Source: Lachnospiraceae bacterium (GTDB lineage: Bacteria; Bacillota; Clostridia; Lachnospirales; Lachnospiraceae). Taken from it: a stretch of DNA of 64,000 bases. Position 1 is the first letter of the stretch. Each line of letters begins with the position of its first letter. Shown one piece after another: positions 42,279-49,772 of this stretch. The notes under the pieces were generated by a model, which worked only from the letters and a program-made list of their open reading frames with translations, ran no database searches and had not been told where the DNA came from. A program made the position numbers and the translations under genes. The stretch covers positions 1-64,000 of the forward strand of contig JAGAPO010000004.1 in the NCBI GenBank assembly GCA_017623215.1, read 5' to 3'.

Positions 42279-42326
42279 TAAAATATTCGTTGCAATATTC
42301 ATTGCAATATTCATTGTAACATTCCT
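42279..42326 (-). repeat. Four 12-bp tandem repeats upstream of the ARH gene
   Basis: Units TGCAATATTCAT (42291-42302 and 42303-42314) are perfect, flanked by TGTAACATTCCT (42315-42326) and a partial AAATATTCGT (42279-42290). They lie 24-70 bases before the start of the ADP-ribosylglycohydrolase gene. A possible minus-strand TACAAT box is next to them. Confidence 0.6.
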
Positions 42327-42421
42327 ACTATAATGCTCCTCTGCTCATCAACCAGAACCGACGGATGTGCTGTCAAGTCAGTGCGGGTTAAAAGGACAGC
42401 TGCATCGCCTGCGCAAATGCG

Positions 42422-43171
42422 TCAAAGCGACAGCAGAACCGGACAATGGTCGCTGCCCATGACATCACTTAAGATATCGCTCTCTTTCAAGCGGTCCTTC
42501 AGCCGTTCGGACACCAGAAAATAGTCGATACGCCATCCTGCGTTCTTCTCTCTTGCGTGGAACATATAAGACCACCAGGAATAGCGTCCTTCCGCATCCG
42601 GATAAAAGTACCGGAAGGTATCCACGAATCCTTTATCCAGGAACTCCGTCATCTTCGCACGCTCCTGCGGCGAGAAGCCCGCGTTCCCGACATTGCTCTT
42701 CGGATTCTTCAGATCAATCTCCTTGTGCGCGACATTCAGATCGCCGCACACAATCACCGGCTTCTTTGCATCCAGCTCCTTTACATACGCCTGGAAGGCA
42801 TCCTCCCACGCCATCCGGTAATCCAGGCGGGCAAGCTCTCTCTGTGCGTTCGGTGTATACACCGTAACCAGGTAAAAATCCTCGTACTCCGCCGTAATTA
42901 CACGGCCCTCGGTATCGTGCTCAGGGATTGCAATTCCAAAGGTAACCGAGAGCGGCTCGGTCTTCGAGAAGAGGGCGGTTCCGGAATACCCCTTCTTCAC
43001 CGCAGAATTCCAGTAACAGTGATATCCTTCCGGCGCGAAATCAATCTGATCAGGCTGGAGCTTGGTCTCCTGAATGCAGAACATATCCGCGTCAATCTCT
43101 TTGAAAAAATCGGCAAACCCTTTTGTCATGCAGGCGCGGAGCCCGTTGACGTTCCAGGATATTAATTTCAT
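42422..43171 (-). CDS. xthA: Exodeoxyribonuclease III
   Basis: A 250-residue apurinic/apyrimidinic endonuclease of the ExoA/XthA family in base-excision repair. Landmarks: KLISWNVNGLRAC (start; catalytic Asn), FCIQETKLQPDQI (metal Glu, ~34), the YTPNAQRELARLDYR segment (~105), VCGDLNVAHKEIDLKNPKSN (Asp-Asn pair, ~150), and the C-terminal GSDHCPVLL (Asp-His). Start ATG 43171 with GGAGG upstream; the frame could extend further but has no better site. Confidence 0.96.
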   Translation of the reverse strand: MKLISWNVNGLRACMTKGFADFFKEIDADMFCIQETKLQPDQIDFAPEGYHCYWNSAVKKGYSGTALFSKTEPLSVTFGIAIPEHDTEGRVITAEYEDFYLVTVYTPNAQRELARLDYRMAWEDAFQAYVKELDAKKPVIVCGDLNVAHKEIDLKNPKSNVGNAGFSPQERAKMTEFLDKGFVDTFRYFYPDAEGRYSWWSYMFHAREKNAGWRIDYFLVSERLKDRLKESDILSDVMGSDHCPVLLSL

Positions 43172-43243
43172 AAGCAGCCTCCATTCTGGGAACACTTTTG
43201 TCCGGATAATTGCGCACCCGATACAGTGTATTCCTATAACCGT

Positions 43244-43765
43244 TTAGTCATACAGCCTGCTGTAATCCACCAGGCGCTTCTTCAACATGGATAAAATATC
43301 TTCAATGGACATATCTTTCGCCGTATCCACTCGAATCAGGACGGGCGGATAATTCATCTTCATGTTCATCTCGGCATTCTTGCGCTGTGTATGCTTCAGC
43401 TTGTGAAGAAATTCTTTCGTATCCTTCGGAACGACCCCGATCGCCTTCTGACCGAATACATTGACGCTTTCAAACCGGTCGATATCAAGGAAGGAAATAA
43501 AACCCGCCGCGCTTGTGCAGGAGCTGTCGATAATTCCGTCCAGCGTTATGGTGAGCAGCGGGCGGGAGTGCAGCGCTCTGGTAAGGGAGATCAGAAAACT
43601 GATGCCGAAAAAGATTGTAGCGACAATTCCGATCACCAGATATATAATCTGCCGATAGAGGATGCCATATACAAGCAAGGCGGCGGAAATTAGGAACATG
43701 CCGAATCCGGCCGCGGCAAGACGGTTGGCTTTGGAACGTTTCTCCTCAATTACAATATTGTCCAT
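43244..43765 (-). CDS. STM3941-like two-TM membrane protein
   Basis: A 173-residue protein with a basic N-terminus, two adjacent membrane helices (~19-60) and a cytosolic C-terminal domain with ILHS... SFLDIDRFESVNVFGQKAIGVVP. This matches the small STM3941-type proteins of unknown function in Firmicutes and enterics. Start ATG 43765 with GAGG eight bases before; an upstream extension would be low-complexity and lacks a site. Probably transcribed on its own. Confidence 0.8.
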   Translation of the reverse strand: MDNIVIEEKRSKANRLAAAGFGMFLISAALLVYGILYRQIIYLVIGIVATIFFGISFLISLTRALHSRPLLTITLDGIIDSSCTSAAGFISFLDIDRFESVNVFGQKAIGVVPKDTKEFLHKLKHTQRKNAEMNMKMNYPPVLIRVDTAKDMSIEDILSMLKKRLVDYSRLYD

Positions 43766-43940
43766 GTGATTCCTCATTTCTGCGCTGCGAGGGTAAGGTA
43801 TCGGGAAGGATACCGGGAAGCTCTGCGTCAGGCAGCGCGGCCGCAGAACTGTACTTACAAATATTTTATCTGTTATAATCTGAAAAAGCAAGTATATCTG
43901 ACAGAAAATTGGGGAAATGTGCGTGCATAAGGGACCTTGA

Positions 43941-43969
43941 TTGACATTACCGCGGTAATGCGTTATAAT
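43941..43969 (+). promoter_or_regulatory. hflKC-region promoter with a 16-bp palindromic operator
   Basis: TTGACA (43941-43946) and TATAAT (43964-43969) have 17-bp spacing. A perfect palindrome, CATTACCGCGGTAATG (43945-43960), sits between the two boxes, an arrangement that is expected for a repressor operator that blocks RNA polymerase. Confidence 0.75.
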
Positions 43970-44001
43970 TCGAAAGAACCCGAAGCAAAAGGAGGGTATT
44001 T

Positions 44002-44046
44002 ATGTGGAATGAGGACGAAGGCGTCCGGTTTCACATCAAATTTTAA
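44002..44046 (+). CDS. Possible 14-residue leader peptide
   Basis: MWNEDEGVRFHIKF starts at ATG 44002 with AAAGGAGGG five bases upstream, the first frame after the promoter at 43941. A second short frame (MIEVCFEDRNSRR, 44094-44132) also has a ribosome site. Either may be a leader or a leftover of a lost gene; 44133-44236 has a GAAAGCG/CGCTTTC hairpin. Confidence 0.3.
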   Translation: MWNEDEGVRFHIKF

Positions 44047-44236
44047 TCGTTTTTTCATGACAACTTTCTTGTTATGAGAGGAGAAAAACGATATGATAGA
44101 GGTATGTTTCGAAGACAGGAATTCGAGACGGTGACGGATGCCGGCGGTGACTGCACCCCGGCGCGAAAGCGTTCCGGTGAGGCGCTTTCCATTATTATAA
44201 GACGGCGGAAAGGCCGAATAAAGAAGGAGATATGCT

Positions 44237-45169
44237 ATGAGAAGCAGTAAAAGTGTTCCCAGAGTGGGAAAGATGGTTGCAGCTGTAATCCTTGTAATTG
44301 TGGCTGCGATTCTGGCGTTTGGTTCCGCATACAGCATTACGGAGCAGGAGCAGGCAGTTGTAACAACGTTCGGTAAGGCGAAGACAGTGAGTGAACCGGG
44401 ACTTCATTTTAAGATTCCCTTCATTCAGCAGGTGCAGAAGGTGGACACCACGATTAAGGGATTTCCGATTGGATATTCGTCGGCAACGGAGTATATTGAG
44501 GAAGAGTCTCTGATGATTACGAATGATTTTAATTTCGTAAATGTGGATTTCTTTGTGGAATATAAGGTATCCGATCCGGTGAAGGCTCTGTTCGCCTCCG
44601 AGGAACCGGTTGCGATTCTGAAGAATCTGGCGCAGAGCAGTATTCGTTCCGTAGTCGGAAGCTTTGATGTAGACAGCGTGATTACGACCGGGAAGGGCGA
44701 GATTCAGGCGAAGATTAAAGAGATGATTGTTGAAAAGTTAGAGGAGCATGATATCGGAATTCAGCTGATTAATATTACGATTCAGGACGCGGAGCCGCCG
44801 ACAGATGAGGTTATGGAAGCATTTAAGCAGGTTGAGACTGCAAAGCAGGGCAAGGATACCGCGATTAACAATGCGAACAAGTACAAGAACGAAAAGATGC
44901 CCGAGGCAGAGGCTAAGATTGACCAGATCTTAAAGGATGCGCAGGCGCAGAAGGAAGCGCGTATTAATGAGGCGGAAGGTCAGGCTGCACGTTTTAACGC
45001 GATGTATGAGGAGTACCGCAAGAATCCGCTGATTACGAAGCAGCGTATGTTCTACGAGGCGATGGAGGAGCTTCTTCCGGATATGGAAGTGATTCTGGAT
45101 TCGACCGATACAGGGGTGCAGAAGATTCTGCCGTTGGATTCCTTGGTTGGTGAGTCGGATAAAGAGTAA
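44237..45169 (+). CDS. hflK: HflK-like SPFH membrane protein
   Basis: A 310-residue SPFH/prohibitin-superfamily protein. One N-terminal membrane helix (~13-32, VAAVILVIVAAILAFGSAY) is followed by the PHB domain (~33-190, ITEQEQAVVTTFGKAKTV) and a coiled coil (~190-260). With HflC it makes a membrane complex that modulates the FtsH protease in E. coli. AAGGAGATATGC precedes the ATG. The next gene is hflC, 19 bases downstream, indicating one operon under the palindromic promoter. Confidence 0.9.
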   Translation: MRSSKSVPRVGKMVAAVILVIVAAILAFGSAYSITEQEQAVVTTFGKAKTVSEPGLHFKIPFIQQVQKVDTTIKGFPIGYSSATEYIEEESLMITNDFNFVNVDFFVEYKVSDPVKALFASEEPVAILKNLAQSSIRSVVGSFDVDSVITTGKGEIQAKIKEMIVEKLEEHDIGIQLINITIQDAEPPTDEVMEAFKQVETAKQGKDTAINNANKYKNEKMPEAEAKIDQILKDAQAQKEARINEAEGQAARFNAMYEEYRKNPLITKQRMFYEAMEELLPDMEVILDSTDTGVQKILPLDSLVGESDKE

Positions 45170-45188
45170 GCAGGAAGGGGGAAGTTAG

Positions 45189-46136
45189 ATGGATAACAAT
45201 GATTGGAGTGAGAGAAAGATGAATCAGCAGGAAGAGAATACACCCCGTTATAAAGAGCCAAGGGGAGTTAAAAAGGGCTGGATCTTTGCACTGGTGATAC
45301 TGGTGCTTGGAATTATTGTGCTGGGACAGTCCGTTGTGATTACGGAGGAAGATGAATATACATTGATTCGGGAATTCGGTAAGGTGGACCGGATTGTGAC
45401 AGAGCCGGGGCTTTCGTTCAAGACGCCGTTTGTTGAGACCTCGGAGACGCTGCCGAAGAAGATTCTGGTAATGGATCTTCCGGCTTCGGATGTCATTACG
45501 ATGGATAAGAAGACCATGGTTGCGGACAGCTATGTATTGTGGCAGATTTCCGATCCGCTGAAGTTCGTACAGACGCTGAACTCGCAGCTCTCGAATGCGG
45601 AAGCGCGTATCAGCACCATCGTCTATAATGCGATGAAGAATGTCATCTCCAGTATGTCACAGAACGAGGTCATCAGCGGCCGTGAAGGCAAGTTAAGTGA
45701 GGCGATTATGGAGAACATCGGCGATACCATGGACGGCTACGGAATTGTGCTGCTTTCGGTCGAGACGAAGCGGCTTGACCTTCCGAGCGATAACAAGCAG
45801 GCCGTGTATGAGCGTATGATTTCCGAACGTAATAATATCGCGGCTTCCTACACCGCCGAGGGTGAGTCTGAGGCGAAGAAGATCCGCACTGCGACGGATA
45901 ACGAGATTACGGTTAATATCTCCGCGGCAGAAGCGGAGGCGGAGAAGCTGATTGCAGAGGGTGAGGCCGAGTACATGAGAATTCTGGCTGAAGCGTATGC
46001 GGATGAAGACAGAGCGGATTTCTATACGTTCGTAAGAGCGCTTGATGCGGCGAAGAATGCACTGACCGGAGACAATAAGACGCTGATCTTATCGTCGGAT
46101 TCGCCGTTGGTACAGATATTTAATAATGTTGAGTAA
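45189..46136 (+). CDS. hflC: HflC-like SPFH membrane protein
   Basis: A 315-residue partner of HflK, with a membrane helix at ~30-50 (WIFALVILVLGIIVLGQS), the PHB domain (~55-220, ITEEDEYTLIREFGKVDRIV) and the typical repeated AEAEAEKLIAEGEAEYMRILAEAYADEDRADFY coiled-coil end. Probably forms alternating rings with HflK at the cytoplasmic membrane. No ftsH gene is in the window. Confidence 0.92.
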   Translation: MDNNDWSERKMNQQEENTPRYKEPRGVKKGWIFALVILVLGIIVLGQSVVITEEDEYTLIREFGKVDRIVTEPGLSFKTPFVETSETLPKKILVMDLPASDVITMDKKTMVADSYVLWQISDPLKFVQTLNSQLSNAEARISTIVYNAMKNVISSMSQNEVISGREGKLSEAIMENIGDTMDGYGIVLLSVETKRLDLPSDNKQAVYERMISERNNIAASYTAEGESEAKKIRTATDNEITVNISAAEAEAEKLIAEGEAEYMRILAEAYADEDRADFYTFVRALDAAKNALTGDNKTLILSSDSPLVQIFNNVE

Positions 46137-46138
46137 AA

Positions 46139-46178
46139 GAAAGGACCGCCGGATCGGAACCGATTCGGCGGTCCTTTT
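46139..46178 (+). terminator. Terminator of hflKC
   Basis: A 12-bp stem (AAGGACCGCCG with CGGCGGTCCTT, internal loop near CGGAACCG) runs into TTTTG. Confidence 0.82.
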
Positions 46179-46205
46179 GTACACATGCAGCAATCCATAA
46201 TGAAC

Positions 46206-46295
46206 CCTCAGATAACGAGTCTGCAGACAACGAGTCCCCAGATAACGAGTCCCCAGACAACGAGTCTGCAGGAAACGAATCCTCATATAGCGGTG
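46206..46295. repeat. 15-bp minisatellite (six units)
   Basis: Six 15-base units, consensus C(C/T)(G/C)CAGA(C/T)AACGAGT, occupy the gap between the hflC terminator and the end of the GGDEF/EAL gene. The last unit is degenerate. A plus-strand frame through it codes QTTSPQITS-like repeats but has no ribosome site. Confidence 0.75.
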
Positions 46296-46301
46296 AGCCG
46301 G

Positions 46302-48245
46302 TTACTGCTGCCGTTGAGGCAACTCGTGGTTATTTGCATACAGGAATTCCAGCAGCTTGGAGGGCGGCAGGGGTCTTGAGTAATAGTAACCCTGCATATA
46401 TCGGACGCCGAGCTTCTGCAGAGCCTTGGACTGTGCGTGAGTCTCAATGCCTTCGGCGACGATTTCTTTATCAAGGCGGGAGAGCATTGCAACAACGCTG
46501 TCCAGGATCGTGTGTGGCTTCGCTTTGTCAAAATACGACCAGACGAGCTGCTTGTCGAGCTTGACGTTGGAGAACGGAATCTGAAGCAGATAGTCAAGAT
46601 TGGAGTAGCCGCTGCCGTAATCGTCGAGGGAGAAATGGAAGCCTGCGTCACAGAGCTGTCGGATATTGGCGTGCATCGTTGTCTCGCTGTAGATTGCAGC
46701 TGTCTCGGTAAGCTCGAAATTAATGCTGACCGGGTCAATCCGGTATTCTTCGGCAAGCTTGATAATATCCGCGGCAAGCTCGGTCTGAATAAACTGAATC
46801 GTGGAAAGATTGATATCCACGAACGTAAGACCGAATGCAAGGAGATTCTCTTCCGCTATAAAGCGGAAGACCTCGCGGACGACGAGACGCCCGATATCCA
46901 GAATGCTTCCGTCGCGTTCTGCAATGCGAATAAATTCGTCCGGTGGAACGTAGGAGTGAAGCTCATCAACGTAAAGTCGGGCGAGCGCTTCCACCGAGCA
47001 ATACTGGCCGGTCTGTACGTCATAGATTGGCTGATAATGCATCTCAAAGCGATTATTTGAGAGATTTCGTGCGATGGCCTGCTTAATAAAGATCTCCCGG
47101 TACAGGCTGGCGGAAATCTCTTCGCCGACGCGCAGAATCGTACCCTTTCCATGCTGTTTGGCTTCCAGAATGGATTGATCGATAATCGCGGAGACCGACT
47201 GACCATTGCTCTGGAAGAGCTTTGACTGAAAGAGGCAGATGCAGGCGGTGAGGCGAAGCGTGCTTTTGTTCACCTCCCAATCCTTGGAGAACACCTGCTC
47301 TAACCCTTCCAGCGTCTCCTCAGAAGAGATCCTGTTGTTCCTGGATACGAAAGCAAAGATATCTCCGTAGTAGCGATAAACGGCCGCTTTGGGAAACGCG
47401 ATTTCACGGAACTGATCGGCCAGCTCCTGAATCAGGCGATCGCCGGTCTCAATTCCGAACATGTCGTTGATTATCTTAAAATTATCCAGGGCGACAAGCA
47501 CCATTTCAAAGGGCTGTTCCCGTTTTTCCAGCTGGGAGATACGGCGGAAGAGCGCGAGGCGGTTATTAAGGCCGGTGAGCGCATCGCGATAGGTCTCCGG
47601 ATTCTGCAGACGCAGATACATCAGCAGAAGCGAAAGGGTAAGGCCGAAGCCGGACAGCATATAAGATTCCAGCAGGAACTGCAGCACAATACTGATTGTT
47701 ATGGTACAAAAAATCAACCCGAGTGTTAGCAGCTTTTCGCGTTCAATGCTGCAGCGAAATGCAAAGGTAAAATATACCGTCAGAAGAATGTAAAAGAGAG
47801 CGCTCAGATACAAAAGAAAATGCCAGGGGCCGTGTGTATAGGTACCTGTCTCATCAAAATAGAAATACGCGCCGGTAATCGGGTTCAGACACATGGAGAT
47901 AACTCCGAGAATCGCCGGAATAGACAGCACAAGTAAAAGCGGCAGCTTTTTAGCAGACAGGGAATTGGTCAATCCGAACACATACACAACAAAGCATGGC
48001 GGGATCAGATATTGAAGCGACAGATATACAATATTGACAAGCTGGTGCAGCCAGAGTGGAACCGAGCTCCGTTCAAGCAGAAGACAGGAGACAATATTGA
48101 GAAAAATATCGGCTATGGCCAGAATCAGAAACCATCCGAAGAACCGCATCTGAAGATCGTCTTGCTGAAATCTTCGGAAAAAATACAAAATCAAAATACC
48201 GAGGACAATGAAAGAGGCTATTTCAAAATCAATATTGTACTGCAT
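46302..48245 (-). CDS. Membrane c-di-GMP phosphodiesterase (degenerate GGDEF plus EAL)
   Basis: A 647-residue protein: about seven N-terminal membrane helices (~1-210, a sensor), a GGDEF-type domain (~215-375) and an EAL domain (~395-640). The GGDEF signature is replaced by YYGDI, so cyclase activity is probably lost. The EAL part is intact: SVEALARL, NLST, ELTETAAIYSE, DDYGSGYSN, KLDKQLVW and EGIETHAQ, expected to hydrolyse c-di-GMP and lower its level. A TTTACA/GATAAT promoter is upstream at 48307-48279. Confidence 0.93.
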   Translation of the reverse strand: MQYNIDFEIASFIVLGILILYFFRRFQQDDLQMRFFGWFLILAIADIFLNIVSCLLLERSSVPLWLHQLVNIVYLSLQYLIPPCFVVYVFGLTNSLSAKKLPLLLVLSIPAILGVISMCLNPITGAYFYFDETGTYTHGPWHFLLYLSALFYILLTVYFTFAFRCSIEREKLLTLGLIFCTITISIVLQFLLESYMLSGFGLTLSLLLMYLRLQNPETYRDALTGLNNRLALFRRISQLEKREQPFEMVLVALDNFKIINDMFGIETGDRLIQELADQFREIAFPKAAVYRYYGDIFAFVSRNNRISSEETLEGLEQVFSKDWEVNKSTLRLTACICLFQSKLFQSNGQSVSAIIDQSILEAKQHGKGTILRVGEEISASLYREIFIKQAIARNLSNNRFEMHYQPIYDVQTGQYCSVEALARLYVDELHSYVPPDEFIRIAERDGSILDIGRLVVREVFRFIAEENLLAFGLTFVDINLSTIQFIQTELAADIIKLAEEYRIDPVSINFELTETAAIYSETTMHANIRQLCDAGFHFSLDDYGSGYSNLDYLLQIPFSNVKLDKQLVWSYFDKAKPHTILDSVVAMLSRLDKEIVAEGIETHAQSKALQKLGVRYMQGYYYSRPLPPSKLLEFLYANNHELPQRQQ

Positions 48246-48278
48246 AAAAATCTCCTGTATAGTAGGTTTATTGAAACT

Positions 48279-48307
48279 ATTATCGCATTATCCGGTCGAT
48301 TTGTAAA
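48279..48307 (-). promoter_or_regulatory. Promoter of the GGDEF/EAL gene
   Basis: On the minus strand TTTACA (48307-48302) and GATAAT (48284-48279) are 17 bp apart. Confidence 0.55.
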
Positions 48308-48339
48308 GCATAGAATAAAAAAATGGAAGAAAATGTCAC

Positions 48340-48375
48340 AACAAAAGGACGGGCTGCCGGTTGTGCGGCAGCCCG
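48340..48375 (-). terminator. Terminator of the secreted repeat protein gene
   Basis: CGGGCTGCC and GGCAGCCCG form a 9-bp stem, followed on the minus strand by TCCTTTTGTT. Confidence 0.8.
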
Positions 48376-48408
48376 CCGTTTCGATTGAAAAGCTCAAAAG
48401 TCAGAGGA

Positions 48409-49155
48409 TCAGTCATCCAGGGCTGTGAAGCTTCCCGATGCGTAACCGAAAGTGGTGTCGGACGCATTGCGGATGCCGGTAATCGTGTAATAATAGGTCT
48501 CTCCCCTGGTAAGTCCGCGGACACGAATCTCGCATTCGTCATCGCCCTTGTCAATAAAACGGCTTGAGTAGAGGTTGCCGTCTGCGTCGGTTACGGTTAC
48601 GACCGCATCTTCCTGGAAGACAACGTCCTTGCGGAATTCGATATCGAGCTCCTTGTCGTCCAGATCGTATTCCGCCTTCTTCACAGCGACCGCAACGTCG
48701 GAAGAAGCCACATCGGATGCCTTCGGAATCTCAACCGAGAAGCTGACCGATCCGTAAGAGCTGGTGTTCTTTCTGCGGACGCCGGAAATCGTAAAGGTAT
48801 AGGTATGGCCGTAGTCCAGGCCGTCTACATAGATTTCACAGTCGTCTTCGTCGCGCTCTGCGAATTCTGCAGAATAAGTCCTGCCGGTTTCGTCGGTTAC
48901 CGTGACGGAAGCGGTCTTTTGCCATTTGATATCATAGGTGAAGTCGATGTCTACGTTGGAGTCATCGTTATCTTCCAGATCGATGGAGACTTCCTTAATC
49001 TTAATCTTCTTAGTGGTTCCGGTTGTTGTGGTCTCGACAGTATTCTTTTCTACGGTATCGGCCAGTGCCGGAATGCCGGCGAACAGGGACAGTCCCAATC
49101 CGAGGGCCAGTGCGGATACCGCGAATGCTTTCATACTCTTTCTCATCATAATCAT
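48409..49155 (-). CDS. Secreted protein with two fibronectin-like repeats
   Basis: A 248-residue exported protein. A signal peptide (~1-32, ALALGLGLSLFAGIPALA) ends in ALA with cleavage predicted after it. The mature part is acidic and holds two copies of a ~90-residue unit, each with a VTVTD...GRTYS/GNLYS, then a CEI(Y/R)V(D/R)GL..G.TY(T/Y)(F/Y)TI(S/T)G(V/I)R pattern, resembling fibronectin-III or Big-like beta sandwiches. AAAGGAGAG precedes the ATG cluster; the first ATG (49155) or the third (49149) may be used. No sorting signal. Function unknown, perhaps extracellular binding. Confidence 0.82.
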   Translation of the reverse strand: MIMMRKSMKAFAVSALALGLGLSLFAGIPALADTVEKNTVETTTTGTTKKIKIKEVSIDLEDNDDSNVDIDFTYDIKWQKTASVTVTDETGRTYSAEFAERDEDDCEIYVDGLDYGHTYTFTISGVRRKNTSSYGSVSFSVEIPKASDVASSDVAVAVKKAEYDLDDKELDIEFRKDVVFQEDAVVTVTDADGNLYSSRFIDKGDDECEIRVRGLTRGETYYYTITGIRNASDTTFGYASGSFTALDD

Positions 49156-49288
49156 ACTCTCCTTTTCTTAATTCCGTTTTGAATGGGTTTCTTGTCGTTT
49201 CATAGAGATAATGCAGGTAGGACATTCTTTATTGCATGGAATTCAAAAAAAAGTTTAATTTTTTTGTTTCCGAATATTCCCTGTTATA

Positions 49289-49317
49289 TTGACTAAAACG
49301 AGGGGGCACGGTATAAT
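49289..49317 (+). promoter_or_regulatory. Promoter of the oligopeptide transporter operon
   Basis: TTGACT (49289-49294) and TATAAT (49312-49317) are 17 bp apart. A second possible promoter, TTGACA (49488-49493) and TAAATT (49511-49516), also 17 bp, is closer. The leader from the first is ~450 nt with hairpins at 49326-49361 (TATTATGG/CCATAATA), 49535-49570 (GGAGTTG/CAACTCC), 49677-49697 (CCGCC/GGCGG) and ~49710-49732 (CTGTG/CACAG). The rest of 49156-49288 shows nothing. Confidence 0.65.
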
Positions 49318-49544
49318 TAAAAAATATTATGGTGACTGGATGCTGCAGGGCCATAATAGAAGGAAAGTATGGATAGAGAGCAGGTTGACAGAAGAGAGAG
49401 GGGGTTCAGCGAATCCCTGAATTTGGAGACTAAAATGGCTGTCAGAAGGTTAATATTGACAAATCGGTCAAAATATTGATTTTCCTATTGACAATTTTGG
49501 GGCTGTGTGGTAAATTACAATACCATAAGACGAAGGAGTTGTTG

Positions 49545-49694
49545 ATGCCAGCTGAGGTGTTTTCAACTCCTTTTCTTGCTTTTTGCCGGCAGGTTTGCTT
49601 TGGTAACGTACGAAAGTCATGGCAAAAGGAAAAAGCAACCTTATCTTATCTGACAGGGAACTCGTTGTTCTCATGGAATCCGCCGGGGATATAG
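49545..49694 (+). CDS. Possible leader peptide of the opp operon
   Basis: A 49-residue frame (MPAEVFSTPFLAFC...) with AAGGAG six bases before the ATG. The ribosome site is inside the GGAGTTG/CAACTCC hairpin, so its translation might be controlled. It is basic in the middle and has no recognised domain. It may be a regulatory upstream frame or chance. Confidence 0.35.
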   Translation: MPAEVFSTPFLAFCRQVCFGNVRKSWQKEKATLSYLTGNSLFSWNPPGI

Positions 49695-49772
49695 GCGGAT
49701 ATCCGAAATGCTGTGTGATGGAAGCACAGAGAATAAGGCGATGGATATCGTCATAAAAGAGGAGGAATGAAC

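Noticed and set aside
46185..46379. A 64-codon plus-strand frame through the 15-bp repeats
   Set aside because: It has no ribosome site, and it overlaps the end of the EAL gene on the other strand.
49320..49760. T-box leader before the opp operon
   Set aside because: The T-box antiterminator sequence (AGGGTGGNACCGCG-like) and a specifier loop are not seen.
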